A stretch of DNA of 64,000 nucleotides from Thelonectria olida (Eukaryota; Ascomycota; Sordariomycetes; Hypocreales; Nectriaceae), in assembly GCA_020736575.1 (NCBI GenBank), contig JAGPYM010000023.1, positions 310,001-374,000 of the forward strand, read 5' to 3'. Made by a program: the position numbers and the translations under genes. Below, piece after piece: positions 20,440 to 30,465 of the stretch. Each line of letters starts with the position of its first letter. Position 1 is the first letter of the stretch. The notes beneath the pieces were generated by a model, which was not told the origin of the DNA, did not search any database, and saw only the letters and a list, made by a program, of their open reading frames with translations.

Positions 20440-23400
20440 TTACTCGTCCGGTCCGACAACTCCCAGAGCCTTCCGGAACAACTGAAAACGATCCTTGGGA
20501 AGTGCTTTTGTGAGTCCATCGGCCACTTGCTTGTCGGTCGGGATATAGTTCATCTCAACTTCTCCGCTGGCCGTCTTTTCGCGCACAAAGTGCTCCTGAA
20601 TCGCAATGTGCTTTGTGCGGGAGTGGTATTGGGGGTTCTTAGCCATTGCTATTGCCCCTTGGTTGTCTCCGTAGATAATTGTGGCAGCGATTTGGTCTGT
20701 GGCGTTTAGGCCTCCTAGTAGTTCTTTCAGCAAGGTTCGCAACCAGATGGCTTCCTTGGTTGCCTGTGTCTGCCCCATGTATTCGGCTTCGCAGGTAGAT
20801 AGCGCCACTGATTGCTGTCGCTTTGCGGCCCAGCTCATCGCACCGCTGCCAACGTTGAAGATGTATCCCGCAGTGGACCTTCGCGTCTCAGTGTCTCCAG
20901 CCCAGTCAGAGTCCGTATATCCCGTCAATGGGCGAAGCTCTCCTCGGAATTCGAGCTTGAAGTCGCAGGTTCCACGCAAATACCTCATGATACGTTTTAC
21001 GGCGGCTTCGTGGGCCTTGGTAGGTTTTGCGAGATAGCGGCTGCATAGTGAGACGCCGAATGCAATGTCTGGTCTGGTCCCTAGCATTGCGTACATCAGA
21101 CATCCGATTGCTTTAGCGTACCAGTGCTTGCGATCTGAGTGAGTTTCGTCATCGTCAAGGGCGGGTTCTAGCTTCGCTGTTGCCACTGGGGTCGCGGTCG
21201 GTTTGGAGTCCCATAGTCCGAATTCCTTCAGGACTTTCTCAATGTACCCCTTTTGTGAGAGGCTCAGTCTTCGCTGTCTGCGGTTCCGAGTAATAGACAT
21301 CCCTAGGTAGAAATGGCAAGGCCCAAGGTCTGTCATGCTGAACCGCTGGTTGAGGCTTTGTTTGATCATCTGGATGTCCCCTTTTGATGGTCCTGCGATG
21401 AGCAGGTCGTCCACGTAAACGGCAATGTAGGTTTGGCCTTTAACGAAGACACCCATGTCGGAAACGAGAGGCTGAAATCCCTGCTCTTGGAGGAATAAAG
21501 AGAGAGTCTGGTACCATATTCTAGGCGATTGCTTCAACCCGTATAAGGCTTTTCGCAGTTTCCAGACTCTTCCGGTTCCGTCATCGAAGCCCTCTGGCTG
21601 CCCAACGTATATCTCTTCGTCGATATTCCCGTAGAGAAAGGCAGTTTTGACATCCATTTGTTCGAGCTCGAGGTCAAGCGCTGCGGCTATAGCAAAAATT
21701 GCCTTGTAGGTCATAGGCTTGACGACTGAGGCAAACGTCTCGTTGTAGTCGATTCCTTCTTGTTGCTCGAAGCCTCGGACCACGTAGCGTGCTTTGAACC
21801 GCAGGATTTCTGCATTAGCTCCCCTCTTGAGTTTGAATACCCACTTGCCCCTCAGTGCCTTCCGGTCCGGTGGCAGCTTTGCCAAGCTGTAGACTCCGTT
21901 CTCCTGAATGGAGTTCATCTCGGCAGCCATTCCCTTGAACCAGTTCTCCCATTGAAGGGAGTCTCGGGCTTCTTTTATCGTTCGGGGCTCCGCCTCGTCT
22001 TCCAAGGGAGCCTCAAGATTGACGTGGGCGCACACGAGGTTAGTGAGAGTATTGGTTCCTAGGAGCAGGTATCTCGAAGGAAGTTTTGCCTTGGTCGATC
22101 TCTGTGAGACTCGGAGCTCTTCGTCCCGATCTGTCGCCCCGGTCGAGTCATGGCGAGGCTCGGATGTTCGTACGTGAATAGTGTCTGCTTCATTTTCAGC
22201 CATAATCTCCTCAACCTGTGGGGTGGTATCGTGTCGTGGCGGAGCTGCTCTCTTGGGTGAAAGTTCTAACTCTGGGTACAAGGTAGGTCCTTCGCTTCTC
22301 GTTCTCTTAGATCCAGTAGGTGTCCCTGGTACCTTGTGGAAGCTGGATTCGTCGAAGATGACATTGTTGGCGATGAAGACTCGATTGTTATTGTCCACAA
22401 CAATGTAGTTGCTGGAGCCTTGATATCCAAGAAGTCGGCATTGAATCGTCTTTGCACGCAGCTTTTGTCTCTTGACGGATGGCAATATTGCCCACCCATT
22501 TGCACCAATAACGCGGAGGTGAGAGAGGTCTGGCTTGTCTCCGAACCACGCCTCATAGGGTGTCTTGTTCAGGGTCTTGCTAGGACTCCTATTCCGTATA
22601 TACACAGCCGCGTAGAGGATATAGGGCCAGAGTTTCCGCGGCAGGTTTGATCGCTCGAGTGTAGGTGTAACCTTTTCTTGAAGCACTCGATTAAAGGCCT
22701 CCGCAATCCCATTCTGCTCATGCTGATCGGTCGCGGTATAATAAATTGTGATGCCCCTGTTATCGCAGAAGGTGCATAGCTGGTCACTGCGGTTTTCGCC
22801 ACCCTGGTCGACGTGGAGGTAATGGCATCGACGTTCCGGTCTCTCGTATGTATCGAGGAGATGTTTGAAACACCTTGTGAACTCGGACTTTTCCTTGACT
22901 GCGTATGCCCAGCCCATGCAGGTAAAGTCATCCACGAAGACAACCCAATATCGCGAGCCGTCATATGCCGTGTCTGGAAATGGTCCTGCAATGTCTGCAT
23001 GGACGCATTCTAGCGGATACGTCCCTTTTCGGATTGACTTTCGGTGTGGCCGCTCTTTCTGCTTTCCAACTATGCAAGGTTCGCAATTTTCTCCGCGTAG
23101 AATCGGACGAATACCGTGCGCCATTCCCCTCAGAGTCTTGATTCCGTTCTCGCTTAGATGTCCAAGTCTTTCGTGCCATATTTGAAGTTCGGGATCGCTA
23201 ATAACAAGTGACGCCAAGGCAGCGTTGATCGCCTCGTCTGGTTGGTCCACAACATAGATTCCTGATCGTACAGTTGCTGTCAGAATTACTCGGTTGTCGT
23301 GCGTTACCCTGGCTTGGTTGTCGTCGAAAGAGATTTTTGCTCCCTTCTTTGTTAAGGCAGATATTGAAACAAGGTTGACACGTCCTTTTGGAGAGTATAC

Positions 23401-24576
23401 TGAGTGGTCAAGCGCCAGGTGTCGCGGACCGTCCAGTCCTTTTAGCCGCAGGATATAGTTTCCCAGACCCTGAGGAGTGATTTGTGTCTCGCCGATTCCG
23501 ACTGTCTGTCCGCCGCTCCAGGGGTGAAGGGTACTGAAGTTTTCCCTTTTGCAAAAGGTATGCATCGAAGCTCCGCTATCCAGCACGTGTACTTGCTCGA
23601 GTAAATCACTCAACCTTTGACCCTGGTATGCCATGAGCTGTATGACAGGTTCGGCATGGATGGCAAGAGCATTTGTAACTTCGTCCTGGTCCGCATTTCT
23701 GGTTCGGCTCTTGGTTCTTGGATGGTCTTGCCGCTGCTTTCTCCTGGATCGCTTATCGTCCAGGCGTTTCTTAAGCTCTGGGTGAAGCAACCAGCAGGTA
23801 TCTGAGGTATGCCCAAGCTTCTTGCAGCAGCTACAGGTCGTGAAATTTTGCTCCTTGATGGCAGTGACCATAGCAGCATGCTTGATTGCCTCTTGGTCTT
23901 GGTCTTGTTGTTGCATCCGCTGACTATGTTCCTCCTGCTCAGCAGCTCTAGTAGCTTCTTCGATAGTAGTAGCTGCCTTGATGATGATGCCTTCGAGGTT
24001 CCGTTCGGGTAGCAGGCTGTGGCTCTGAAGAAATGCGGTGAGGAACACTTGATACTTGGGTCCAAGTCCATTGAGAAACTTGTCTATCAGTTGTGGTTGT
24101 CCAATCTGACTAGTTTCGTCTAATTGAAGGATTTGGTCTCGGGTCTTCTGCAATTGCCGAGAGAAGTCGGATACACTTTCGCAGTGGTCTGGAGTAAGCC
24201 GATCAAACTTTTGCTGGAGGTCGTGGAATACACTGCTACCCTTGGGTTTAAAGTGCTGCTCCAGCATTTTGAGGATGTCCGCTAAGTTGTTAAGACCTTG
24301 GACTTCCTGTTTGGGACGGAAACCAAGCCGATATCGAACGGCTCCACACGCACGTGCTTGTCTATGGTGCCAAGCATCTAGCCTTTCTTCGAAGTCGACG
24401 TCCGAGAGATTGCCTTGCACCGGTGGGTCTCGTTTTCTCTCCAGGAGATCGTCATAACCGGACAGGGCCAGTAGGTCTCGGATTTCCTCGTTCCAGTTGA
24501 TCCAGCCTTCAGAGGATTCAAGCTTGGCAACTCCAGAAAGATTTCCGCTTAGGTTCGAGTCTTTGCCGTCTGACAT
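20440..24576 (-). CDS. Copia gag-pol polyprotein
   Basis: One uninterrupted frame of 1378 residues from an ATG at 24576. In order: a gag region, a CCHC zinc knuckle (C-S-C-C-K-K-L-G-H-T-S-D-T-C, ~245-258), an aspartic protease D-S-G-A site (~331-336), and the pre-integrase HHCC region (H-E-R-L-G-H and C-E-P-C, ~460-505). Next come the integrase core with D...D...E (H-A-D-I-A-G-P-F onward), reverse transcriptase with Y-V-D-D at ~1053-1056, and RNase H (Y-T-D-S-D-W-A-G, then the C-E-A-E-Y block) near the C terminus. No stop or frameshift, so it could support its own transposition. Length is usual for fungal copia polyproteins. Confidence 0.97.
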   Translation of the reverse strand: MSDGKDSNLSGNLSGVAKLESSEGWINWNEEIRDLLALSGYDDLLERKRDPPVQGNLSDVDFEERLDAWHHRQARACGAVRYRLGFRPKQEVQGLNNLADILKMLEQHFKPKGSSVFHDLQQKFDRLTPDHCESVSDFSRQLQKTRDQILQLDETSQIGQPQLIDKFLNGLGPKYQVFLTAFLQSHSLLPERNLEGIIIKAATTIEEATRAAEQEEHSQRMQQQDQDQEAIKHAAMVTAIKEQNFTTCSCCKKLGHTSDTCWLLHPELKKRLDDKRSRRKQRQDHPRTKSRTRNADQDEVTNALAIHAEPVIQLMAYQGQRLSDLLEQVHVLDSGASMHTFCKRENFSTLHPWSGGQTVGIGETQITPQGLGNYILRLKGLDGPRHLALDHSVYSPKGRVNLVSISALTKKGAKISFDDNQARVTHDNRVILTATVRSGIYVVDQPDEAINAALASLVISDPELQIWHERLGHLSENGIKTLRGMAHGIRPILRGENCEPCIVGKQKERPHRKSIRKGTYPLECVHADIAGPFPDTAYDGSRYWVVFVDDFTCMGWAYAVKEKSEFTRCFKHLLDTYERPERRCHYLHVDQGGENRSDQLCTFCDNRGITIYYTATDQHEQNGIAEAFNRVLQEKVTPTLERSNLPRKLWPYILYAAVYIRNRSPSKTLNKTPYEAWFGDKPDLSHLRVIGANGWAILPSVKRQKLRAKTIQCRLLGYQGSSNYIVVDNNNRVFIANNVIFDESSFHKVPGTPTGSKRTRSEGPTLYPELELSPKRAAPPRHDTTPQVEEIMAENEADTIHVRTSEPRHDSTGATDRDEELRVSQRSTKAKLPSRYLLLGTNTLTNLVCAHVNLEAPLEDEAEPRTIKEARDSLQWENWFKGMAAEMNSIQENGVYSLAKLPPDRKALRGKWVFKLKRGANAEILRFKARYVVRGFEQQEGIDYNETFASVVKPMTYKAIFAIAAALDLELEQMDVKTAFLYGNIDEEIYVGQPEGFDDGTGRVWKLRKALYGLKQSPRIWYQTLSLFLQEQGFQPLVSDMGVFVKGQTYIAVYVDDLLIAGPSKGDIQMIKQSLNQRFSMTDLGPCHFYLGMSITRNRRQRRLSLSQKGYIEKVLKEFGLWDSKPTATPVATAKLEPALDDDETHSDRKHWYAKAIGCLMYAMLGTRPDIAFGVSLCSRYLAKPTKAHEAAVKRIMRYLRGTCDFKLEFRGELRPLTGYTDSDWAGDTETRRSTAGYIFNVGSGAMSWAAKRQQSVALSTCEAEYMGQTQATKEAIWLRTLLKELLGGLNATDQIAATIIYGDNQGAIAMAKNPQYHSRTKHIAIQEHFVREKTASGEVEMNYIPTDKQVADGLTKALPKDRFQLFRKALGVVGPDE

Positions 24577-24693
24577 GTTGAAGTAGTGTAAAGTGTTGAT
24601 GTTGTTAGCTCGTTTTCGATGTAGAGGTAAGACAAGAAGTCCAAGACGTGCTTCTTATAGATAGCACCAGCAGACACGGAGGGTGGTGTGTCG

Positions 24694-24862
24694 CACCCAA
24701 CAGACCAAAAGCCATACATTTGATCAAACCGGAAGGCAGGTCTTCCAGTTGTTCAGACAGGCTGTTCAGACCGGCAGCCCGGAATTCCGAACTTCCTGTC
24801 AGGGATTGGTATCAGCTACGTCTCCCAAAAAGCAAGTTTTTCAACACAACGGCCTTGGCGGC
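24694..24862. repeat. ~170-bp segment shared with the hAT element at 35576-35745
   Basis: In the copia leader between the primer-binding site and gag. It runs from CCAACAGACCAAA to ACACAACGGCC and matches the non-coding 5' part of the hAT element in the same plus-strand orientation, with scattered substitutions. Neither element family should contain it by descent, so it looks like a third sequence inserted into or captured by both. Confidence 0.8.
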
Positions 24863-25119
24863 CCTTGTAGAGGCGAAGAAAGTATCGAGACATGGCGAAG
24901 TCGGTCTTTTTGCAGCTCCAGCCGCTCGTTGTGCTGCTTGGTAAATGACTAAGTAGCGGGTTCTTCGTTCAGGAGACAGGAAGATGAAGGGCCGTAATTC
25001 TAGCCGGGTCCAAGGCTGATGTTGAGTCTCCGCTGCAGTGGAAGGGACTGTGAGGTCCTTGTGAGTAAGGGATGGATGATTAGGTAGGAGACTCAGCTTT
25101 AGGTTTAGTTTAGCCTCCC

Positions 25120-25131
25120 GGGCTCATAACC
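25120..25131 (-). other. Primer-binding site (initiator-Met half-tRNA type)
   Basis: Directly inside the 5' LTR the plus strand reads GGGCTCATAACC, the anticodon-loop sequence of initiator tRNA-Met. The element RNA would therefore pair with the internal half of that tRNA, as described for Drosophila copia. Confidence 0.75.
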
Positions 25132-25274
25132 TGTTGAAATGAGAAGATTCAGATTGCTTAATTCTTACAAGTGAGAGGTGGAAGGGCCACCATCTATATA
25201 TAGGTATGGGTAGCTGTAGAATGTTCTAGGGCTCTGCCACCGACTTGATCGTCTAACACCCGCGACTTCCAACA
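25132..25274 (-). repeat. 5' LTR of the copia element
   Basis: 143 bp, identical to 19600-19742. Followed on the outer side by the target duplication ACAAC at 25275-25279. Would hold the element promoter. Confidence 0.97.
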
Positions 25275-25674
25275 ACAACATGGCGCAGGCAGCCTCCTCG
25301 CCCCCCAACGTGCCAAAGTGGCATCACTGGCAGCATAGCTTCTTGTTCCGGGGTTAATGGGTGGCTAGGTTGTTGGCCATGGCACTGACAGCCCAGCAGT
25401 AGCAGCGTCTATGGACTGTCAGAAGGCAGAAGGAGGCTTATGTATTAATGTACCTGTACATTCGGCATGGGCCTACTTTTGGTACTTGATATCAACCTTA
25501 TGAGAGTAGCCTTGCTTGGTCAACCACCGCGTGAGTTGGCGTTTTTGATCTGGCAGCGGATCGGTTGCGACGAGGGGGTATGGATCAGACGCAAGCTGGC
25601 TACACCTCCTCATCAATCCTTATCCTCATCCCTCAATCTACCAGTTTGTGTGAGACGGCCTCGTTCACGAGAGA
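25275..25674. other. Intergenic next to the copia insertion
   Basis: Nothing recognised beyond the target duplication at 25275-25279. Confidence 0.5.
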
Positions 25675-26058
25675 ATGCCATCCCGTGCTGCCAGGGATAG
25701 AATCGCCCGGCCGCCGGCCGCCGATACACCCGAGCTCGTCGTGAGCAACTCATCGAACCAGCAGAACCACGAAAACCAGCGAGTCCCCGACCTTGTCCGT
25801 GACTCCCGGCTGACGACAAGCTTCCTCCCCAGCGGCGCGACTCAGCACACCGTCTGCCGCGTCTCCCACCAGTCCCGCCACCGGCGGCCGGCCCCCATCA
25901 ATGAGACCTGGTTCCGGCAGCAAGAGCTCGGCAACGGCAGCTTCGGATGCGTCTGGCTGGAGAAGTGTTCCTCCGGGCCCGCGACAGGCAGGCTCTGGGC
26001 TGTCAAGGAGATGCGCAAGGACCCGTTGGACGTGCGCCACAGAGCCTTCCTGAATTAA
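25675..26058 (+). pseudogene. Protein-kinase N-terminal fragment
   Basis: 127 codons from an ATG. A low-complexity leader is followed by the start of a Ser/Thr kinase domain: a glycine-rich loop (E-L-G-N-G-S-F-G-C-V-W, about residues 84-94) and the VAIK-like lysine (L-W-A-V-K-E-M-R-K, about 108-116). The frame stops at F-L-N just after strand 3, and no later kinase lobes are found in any frame downstream. It cannot be an active kinase. It may be an N-terminal stub left after rearrangement; translation as a short protein cannot be excluded. Confidence 0.75.
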
Positions 26059-26486
26059 TTATGCGGAGGTACCTTCATCGACAGCTCCATTTTCGCATGA
26101 GGTCATTATGAGCCATTTAGTGGTGATAGCTTCAGTGCTGATTCGTCTACGCTAAAATAAAGTTGACTAGTTCAATCTAACGCTCCTACCCTAGTAGTAG
26201 TACTGTAGTAGGTTTATTACGCCTGGGAGAACGGATCTCATAGGGCCATGGAAGACGCTAAGCTATTTATTTACACTTCCCCAACCTTCATCCTGACCAC
26301 AAAATAAAGCCCCACTTTTCTCCCTGATTCGCTTTCTACTGGCCTCGCTTGACTTTGTCTGACAGGCTTGCTTGAAGGCCGATTTCTCCAAGTGTTCAGC
26401 ATCCTATCCTCAGCAGCTGAAGCATGGTCTGTCAAAATGAGGCTGTATTATGTTAGTATTGTGTCAATGTTTCCTGGTTCCTGTTG
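26059..26486. other. Intergenic
   Basis: No gene recognised between the kinase stub and the LINE fragment. Confidence 0.5.
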
Positions 26487-27490
26487 TTAGTATGTTAGAT
26501 GTGGTTGTGGATTTCTCGGATGGCGCACTGCCCCGATTGTTGTCACAGTCGCGCGATCGCCTTCAGCGCTGACTGGCCGCTTGACAGTATGGTAAGTCTT
26601 CGGTTTCGTAATCCGTCGGGCATGCATCGCAATGCCATCGCTATCGCTCCCATCTCGGCTTTGTAGGGGTTCTGGTCGTCTCGCGAGCCGAGAGTGACCG
26701 AGGTATCTAGCCACGATTCTGTTCGCTTGCCCTGTTGCTCTGTGGCTGATGATGCCTCCCATGCCCACCATTAGCGCTGGTTGTGATGGTCATGTCTTCG
26801 GCACTGTCGGCTGCTGTCACTGCCACCTTCCGATCTGTCTCGCACACCAACGGCACGCGGGCGTGCCACGGCGGTACTGCGTAGGCTTCAATTGTCTCCA
26901 TACGCTCGATTCCGCTCCCGCCGAGGGCAAGCGCCAGTCTCTTCATCGGCGAGATGTACCTTCGACTTACTGACAATTTGAGTGTCCCGAGCGGGTGCTT
27001 CTTTGGCAGTGTGCGCACATGGATGCACATCTTCATTCCGGCCAGAGCATATCGCTCGCGTACTGTTTGGACGTTGGCTTCCGCTTTAACTACTGCTGCC
27101 CGCCACCGTTTGGAAGGCTCCCGTGATGGCCCGCGCTCCTATTTTCTGTGCCCTGTGAATTCTTTCAATTCCCTCTTGCTACGCGCATGCGACCATATAA
27201 CAGATGTGTAGTCCATGGCCGGGGCCACGGTTGCGACGAAGAGTTGTCTGGCAGCTTGTGGTGGCAGCATCCTGAGTCTCCTTAGATATATGGCTGCCAA
27301 GAGACTTTTGGTGGCGGCCTTGGCTGTGTGTTCCTTGAACCTAAGCTCCGCGTCCATGATTACCACTAAGAGTTTGGCCTTCGCCTTCGGCTTGGCTTCT
27401 TCTCCGTTGATCATGAATGGCGCCTCGCTAGTGCGTTTAGCTATGCGCGTGAAGTGGATAATTGCTGTCTTGTCGTGTCAGCGTGGCCAG
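26487..27490 (-). mobile_element. Tad1-like LINE fragment (RT end and RNase H region)
   Basis: Minus-strand frames in succession carry the end of a non-LTR reverse transcriptase ORF2. First A-I-I-H-F-T-R and M-D-A-E-L-R-F-K-E-H-T-A-K-A-A-T-K (27480-27300), then R-R-L-R-M-L-P-P-Q-A-A-R-Q-L-F and A-P-A-M-D-Y-T-S. Then come L-P-K-K-H-P-L-G-T-L, M-K-R-L-A-L-A and I-E-A-Y-A-V-P-P-W (27010-26870), and a decayed downstream part. The frame changes at least twice, and both the RT catalytic part and the 5' end are missing. This is a truncated, decayed copy of a fungal Tad-type LINE. Confidence 0.85.
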
Positions 27491-27764
27491 CTCCGACCCC
27501 AAGCTTTTGCGAGACCTTGGCGGGCGACCCAGGAAAGCCTGCGTTGGCTAGACCGGACGAGAGAGAACAACGAGCTCACATACATCGTGCCCAACGAGCT
27601 CGCTCGATTCGATGGGCGAATCTCGAGCAGCCCCAAGAAACCATCCTGATCGTTTCACATGTCTGCATATTTTGTGGAAAGGCTCTATTCTCCCTTTGTT
27701 ATCGTTCCAACTCTGTTGCCAAGTGTAACCTTAGATTTCGTAAGACATGGATCTCTTTATTCAC

Positions 27765-28340
27765 TTAGATCCAGAAATCCAACAGCGAAGATGCGATCTT
27801 GAAATACCGCTTTCGGCCAGCAATTTGGAGCTCCACCCGGTAGTATAGGTCGTAAACCTTATCAATTGGACCTGGGCAAGTGATCTCCGGACCTGAATGC
27901 GTTCTCTCGGGAAGTTTCCCATAGGTGCTCGCAGTTATATTGCGCATAGGAATAGTCCCGCTCTTATAATATTCATAAATCAACTCATCTGGCTTTGCGC
28001 ATACGACGTCAGGGTGTATCGTCGTGTAAAGAAAGTTATACACATTAAGCGTGACTTGAGACTCCTTGAGTTTAATTTCGAATGTTCCTTCCTCGAATGA
28101 GTACGGCTTCTTTAAGGAATTTAGAAATCTGTTCCAGGCTTGGCGTGTAAATTTGGATTTGCTATTATTTGTTACGAGTAGGGCCAAGTAGGAATTGATA
28201 CCGGGCTCGATCTCACCGATAATGGTGAAGTATATCCCTCGTTTTTGACACAGATCTAAAAAAGTCATATCATGAAAGAGAGTGCTCCATATTGACTCAT
28301 AGTGCTCCAAGTCACCGAAGGCAATATATGAGGAGAACAT
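27765..28340 (-). CDS. Hypothetical protein
   Basis: A 191-residue frame from the ATG at 28340 (open back to 28379 without an earlier ATG). It is rich in aromatic residues (several Tyr and Phe, many in Y-x-Y patterns) and has no low-complexity region, signal peptide or membrane helix, so it reads like a folded protein. Just upstream a GTGAGT donor and TATAG acceptors suggest the ATG may lie in a second exon and the true start further right (beyond 28385). I do not recognise the family. The surrounding 28.4-29.3 kb is AT-rich. Confidence 0.45.
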   Translation of the reverse strand: MFSSYIAFGDLEHYESIWSTLFHDMTFLDLCQKRGIYFTIIGEIEPGINSYLALLVTNNSKSKFTRQAWNRFLNSLKKPYSFEEGTFEIKLKESQVTLNVYNFLYTTIHPDVVCAKPDELIYEYYKSGTIPMRNITASTYGKLPERTHSGPEITCPGPIDKVYDLYYRVELQIAGRKRYFKIASSLLDFWI

Positions 28341-29313
28341 ATCTATAGCAGCCACGCAAACTATACGAATAGGATACACTCACTTGTAAGGTCGCTATGC
28401 CTGACTTTATATTTTGTTCGTTAGAGAGTGCCTATATTCCGAGTGCTAATAAGTAGGTGAACACAAGCCCAGCCGCAACTGGTGAGTGGCGGTTAGCTCT
28501 TCTGAACAATATTGGCAGCAATCTAAGAAGCAAACCAAAATCTCTGATCAGTATGTACACTTTGGCTGATTAAATTCTGAATACTATAGTATAAATAGCA
28601 CCTAGAGACCAAGAATATACCGAAAACTCGGGAATCCTGTGCCCCAATTTTGGGCTTCATGTGGAACGTCGCCGAAGCCCCCGACCGGGACCTTCAGGGA
28701 CCCTAAATCGGCCAGCCATTATAGGAGCGTAGGATTCGGTCCCTTGCCACCGCGGCATTGCTATTGCTAAGTTTAGCTTCAGCCCTCTCTCACTCTATGG
28801 TCTCTCTACTCCAAGAATTGGGACCATTTTTCGTCTTCATGCGATACTTCCATGGTTTAATTTTAAGCTTCGACGGTCAACGAATTCGATTTTAAAAAAA
28901 AAGGCCAACTTTTTGTCCCCCCTTACCACCTCTTTCCTATTCAGTCTACTTATTATAAGGTCTCTAAGAGCGCACCTATCATCCGTGGATAAATATCTCA
29001 GTAGTTTTGATGCTATCCTTGGTCTTTAGGGTGCCCCTATTTCATTTCTCTGGGCGATCCTTAAAACATTGTGGACACGTAGACCTTTTCGACGCTCCTT
29101 CTCAGGGCTAGAAGAGGCCGTATTTGATAGCCCGTTTGAATAGATTGGAAGAGATAATGTCTTCACCAATGTGATCGATAAGTCTGTGGTATTTGCAAGT
29201 TGCAGGTTTGCTGGTGCGGTGGGAAACATGAGTCAGAGTTCTGTTGCAACGCGACAAGGGATGTCTTGCACGCCATATCCCGTGCCCCTTACGTCATCCT
29301 CGGGAAAAAATAA
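28341..29313. other. AT-rich intergenic stretch
   Basis: May hold an upstream exon of the hypothetical gene at 27765-28340. Otherwise no gene or repeat recognised. Confidence 0.4.
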
Positions 29314-29946
29314 TGCAATTACTACGTGGGCATCACACTTTGCTACGCGGGCCTCAAGTTTACGTGGGCATCATTTTTTGCGTACTCTCATTGGCTTGAA
29401 AAACCTTCGACCCACGAGTACAAGCGCCACGAGGGTGGTGAAGTTTGTCCGCTAACAGCCAGCCAAACCTCTCAAAGATCATTTACGAGTAGCAGTGGGA
29501 GCCAGAATTATTACGGCGGCCGTGAATTTCTTCTTCCCGGACGACCAATTCACGGCTTTTTGCCTCTATAACACTCGTTATGATCGTCTTGCGTTCAAAT
29601 CTAACCAGTTGCTTCTCTCATTCTCCAACTACAATGCAGTGTCCCTCTCTACTTACTGAATGCAAGGCTTGTTGTTCTTCAGTATCTCTATCTATCCTCC
29701 TCCAGATGTACCGGAGTCTTTGTGCCCCTCAACCTCAACGCGACGAATATATCCCTTTCTACATTCCTTCCTTTCTTCATTCCTTTGTACATAGGATTGG
29801 CCAACGAGAGGGGTACATTGGCAGAACCCGCAAAACACGGACCGCACTAACAAAAGTTTTTCAAGCCAATGAGAGTACGCAAAAAATGATGCCCACGTAA
29901 ACTTGATGCCCGCGTAGCAAAGTGTGATGCCCACGTAGTAATTGCC
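29314..29946. mobile_element. 633-bp inverted-repeat element (MITE-like)
   Basis: Terminal inverted repeats of about 90 bp match with very few differences. The left arm starts GCAATTACTACGTGGGCATC at 29315 and the right arm ends with its complement at 29945. Both arms contain internal repeats of TACGTGGGCATCA. The sequence outside each end is AAAAATAA (29306-29313 and 29947-29954), an 8-bp target duplication as made by hAT-type transposases, although it is A-rich and could match by chance. No transposase is encoded inside, so it would be non-autonomous. Confidence 0.8.
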
Positions 29947-30219
29947 AAAAATAACATCCACATAATGTGCTATAATATTATTAGGCTGAGAAAGCCAAGA
30001 AATTGATCGAAGCTGGGAAACAATTAACGAAGACTTTAGACTTCCGAACGTGGAACCGTCGTTACTCGGTTCTGCTACCTGCTTGAGTTGGGTTGACATT
30101 GTCGGCGACATGAACTCACGGGCAGCAATAACGGCTCAGTCTCAACGTCAAAACGCAGGAGTACCAAAACTGGGACCACGTACGAGACTAAATAGAGCAC
30201 CACTACCAAGGTTTTGTCT
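29947..30219. other. Short intergenic stretch
   Basis: Nothing clear beyond the target duplication. May include the decayed downstream half of the family copy at 30220-30465. Confidence 0.4.
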
Positions 30220-30465
30220 CGCTGGTGAGATTAAAGATTTCAAAGATGGCCGGCGCAAATCTCATTTTCTCAACATCACACCGCACAATGACGGCTTGGA
30301 TGGCCTTGGTATGCTGGTTGCAGTAGGTGGAGCTGTGGTGACTCTCCTGATGTGGACAGCTGGAGCGGGCGCTGGGGTTGCTTCGGCCACAGGGCGTGGC
30401 AGAGGCAAGATTTTCGGCTCGGAATCCGTGGCCATGTTATTCTATCTTGAGTAATCGATAGCCAT
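30220..30465 (-). pseudogene. Decayed copy A of the MTIDYS gene family
   Basis: Minus-strand reading from 30463 gives M-A-I-D-Y-S-R, then a TAG where the intact copies have Trp, then N-N-M-A-T-D-S-E-P-K. Further on is a shifted match to the V-R-C-D-V-E-K-M-R-F-A-P block. Similarity to copies at 43876-44544 and 50777-51358 fades below about 30230. Not functional. Confidence 0.8.

Larger units (their letters stand above)
19600..25274 (-). mobile_element. Intact Ty1/copia LTR retrotransposon
   Basis: A 5,675-bp element transcribed right to left. It has 143-bp LTRs at 25132-25274 and 19600-19742 that look identical base for base, starting TG and ending CA, and a perfect 5-bp target duplication ACAAC at 19595-19599 and 25275-25279. 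A primer-binding site, a purine tract and one undisturbed gag-pol frame are present. The gene order (integrase before reverse transcriptase) makes it copia type. Identical LTRs point to a recent insertion. Confidence 0.97.
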
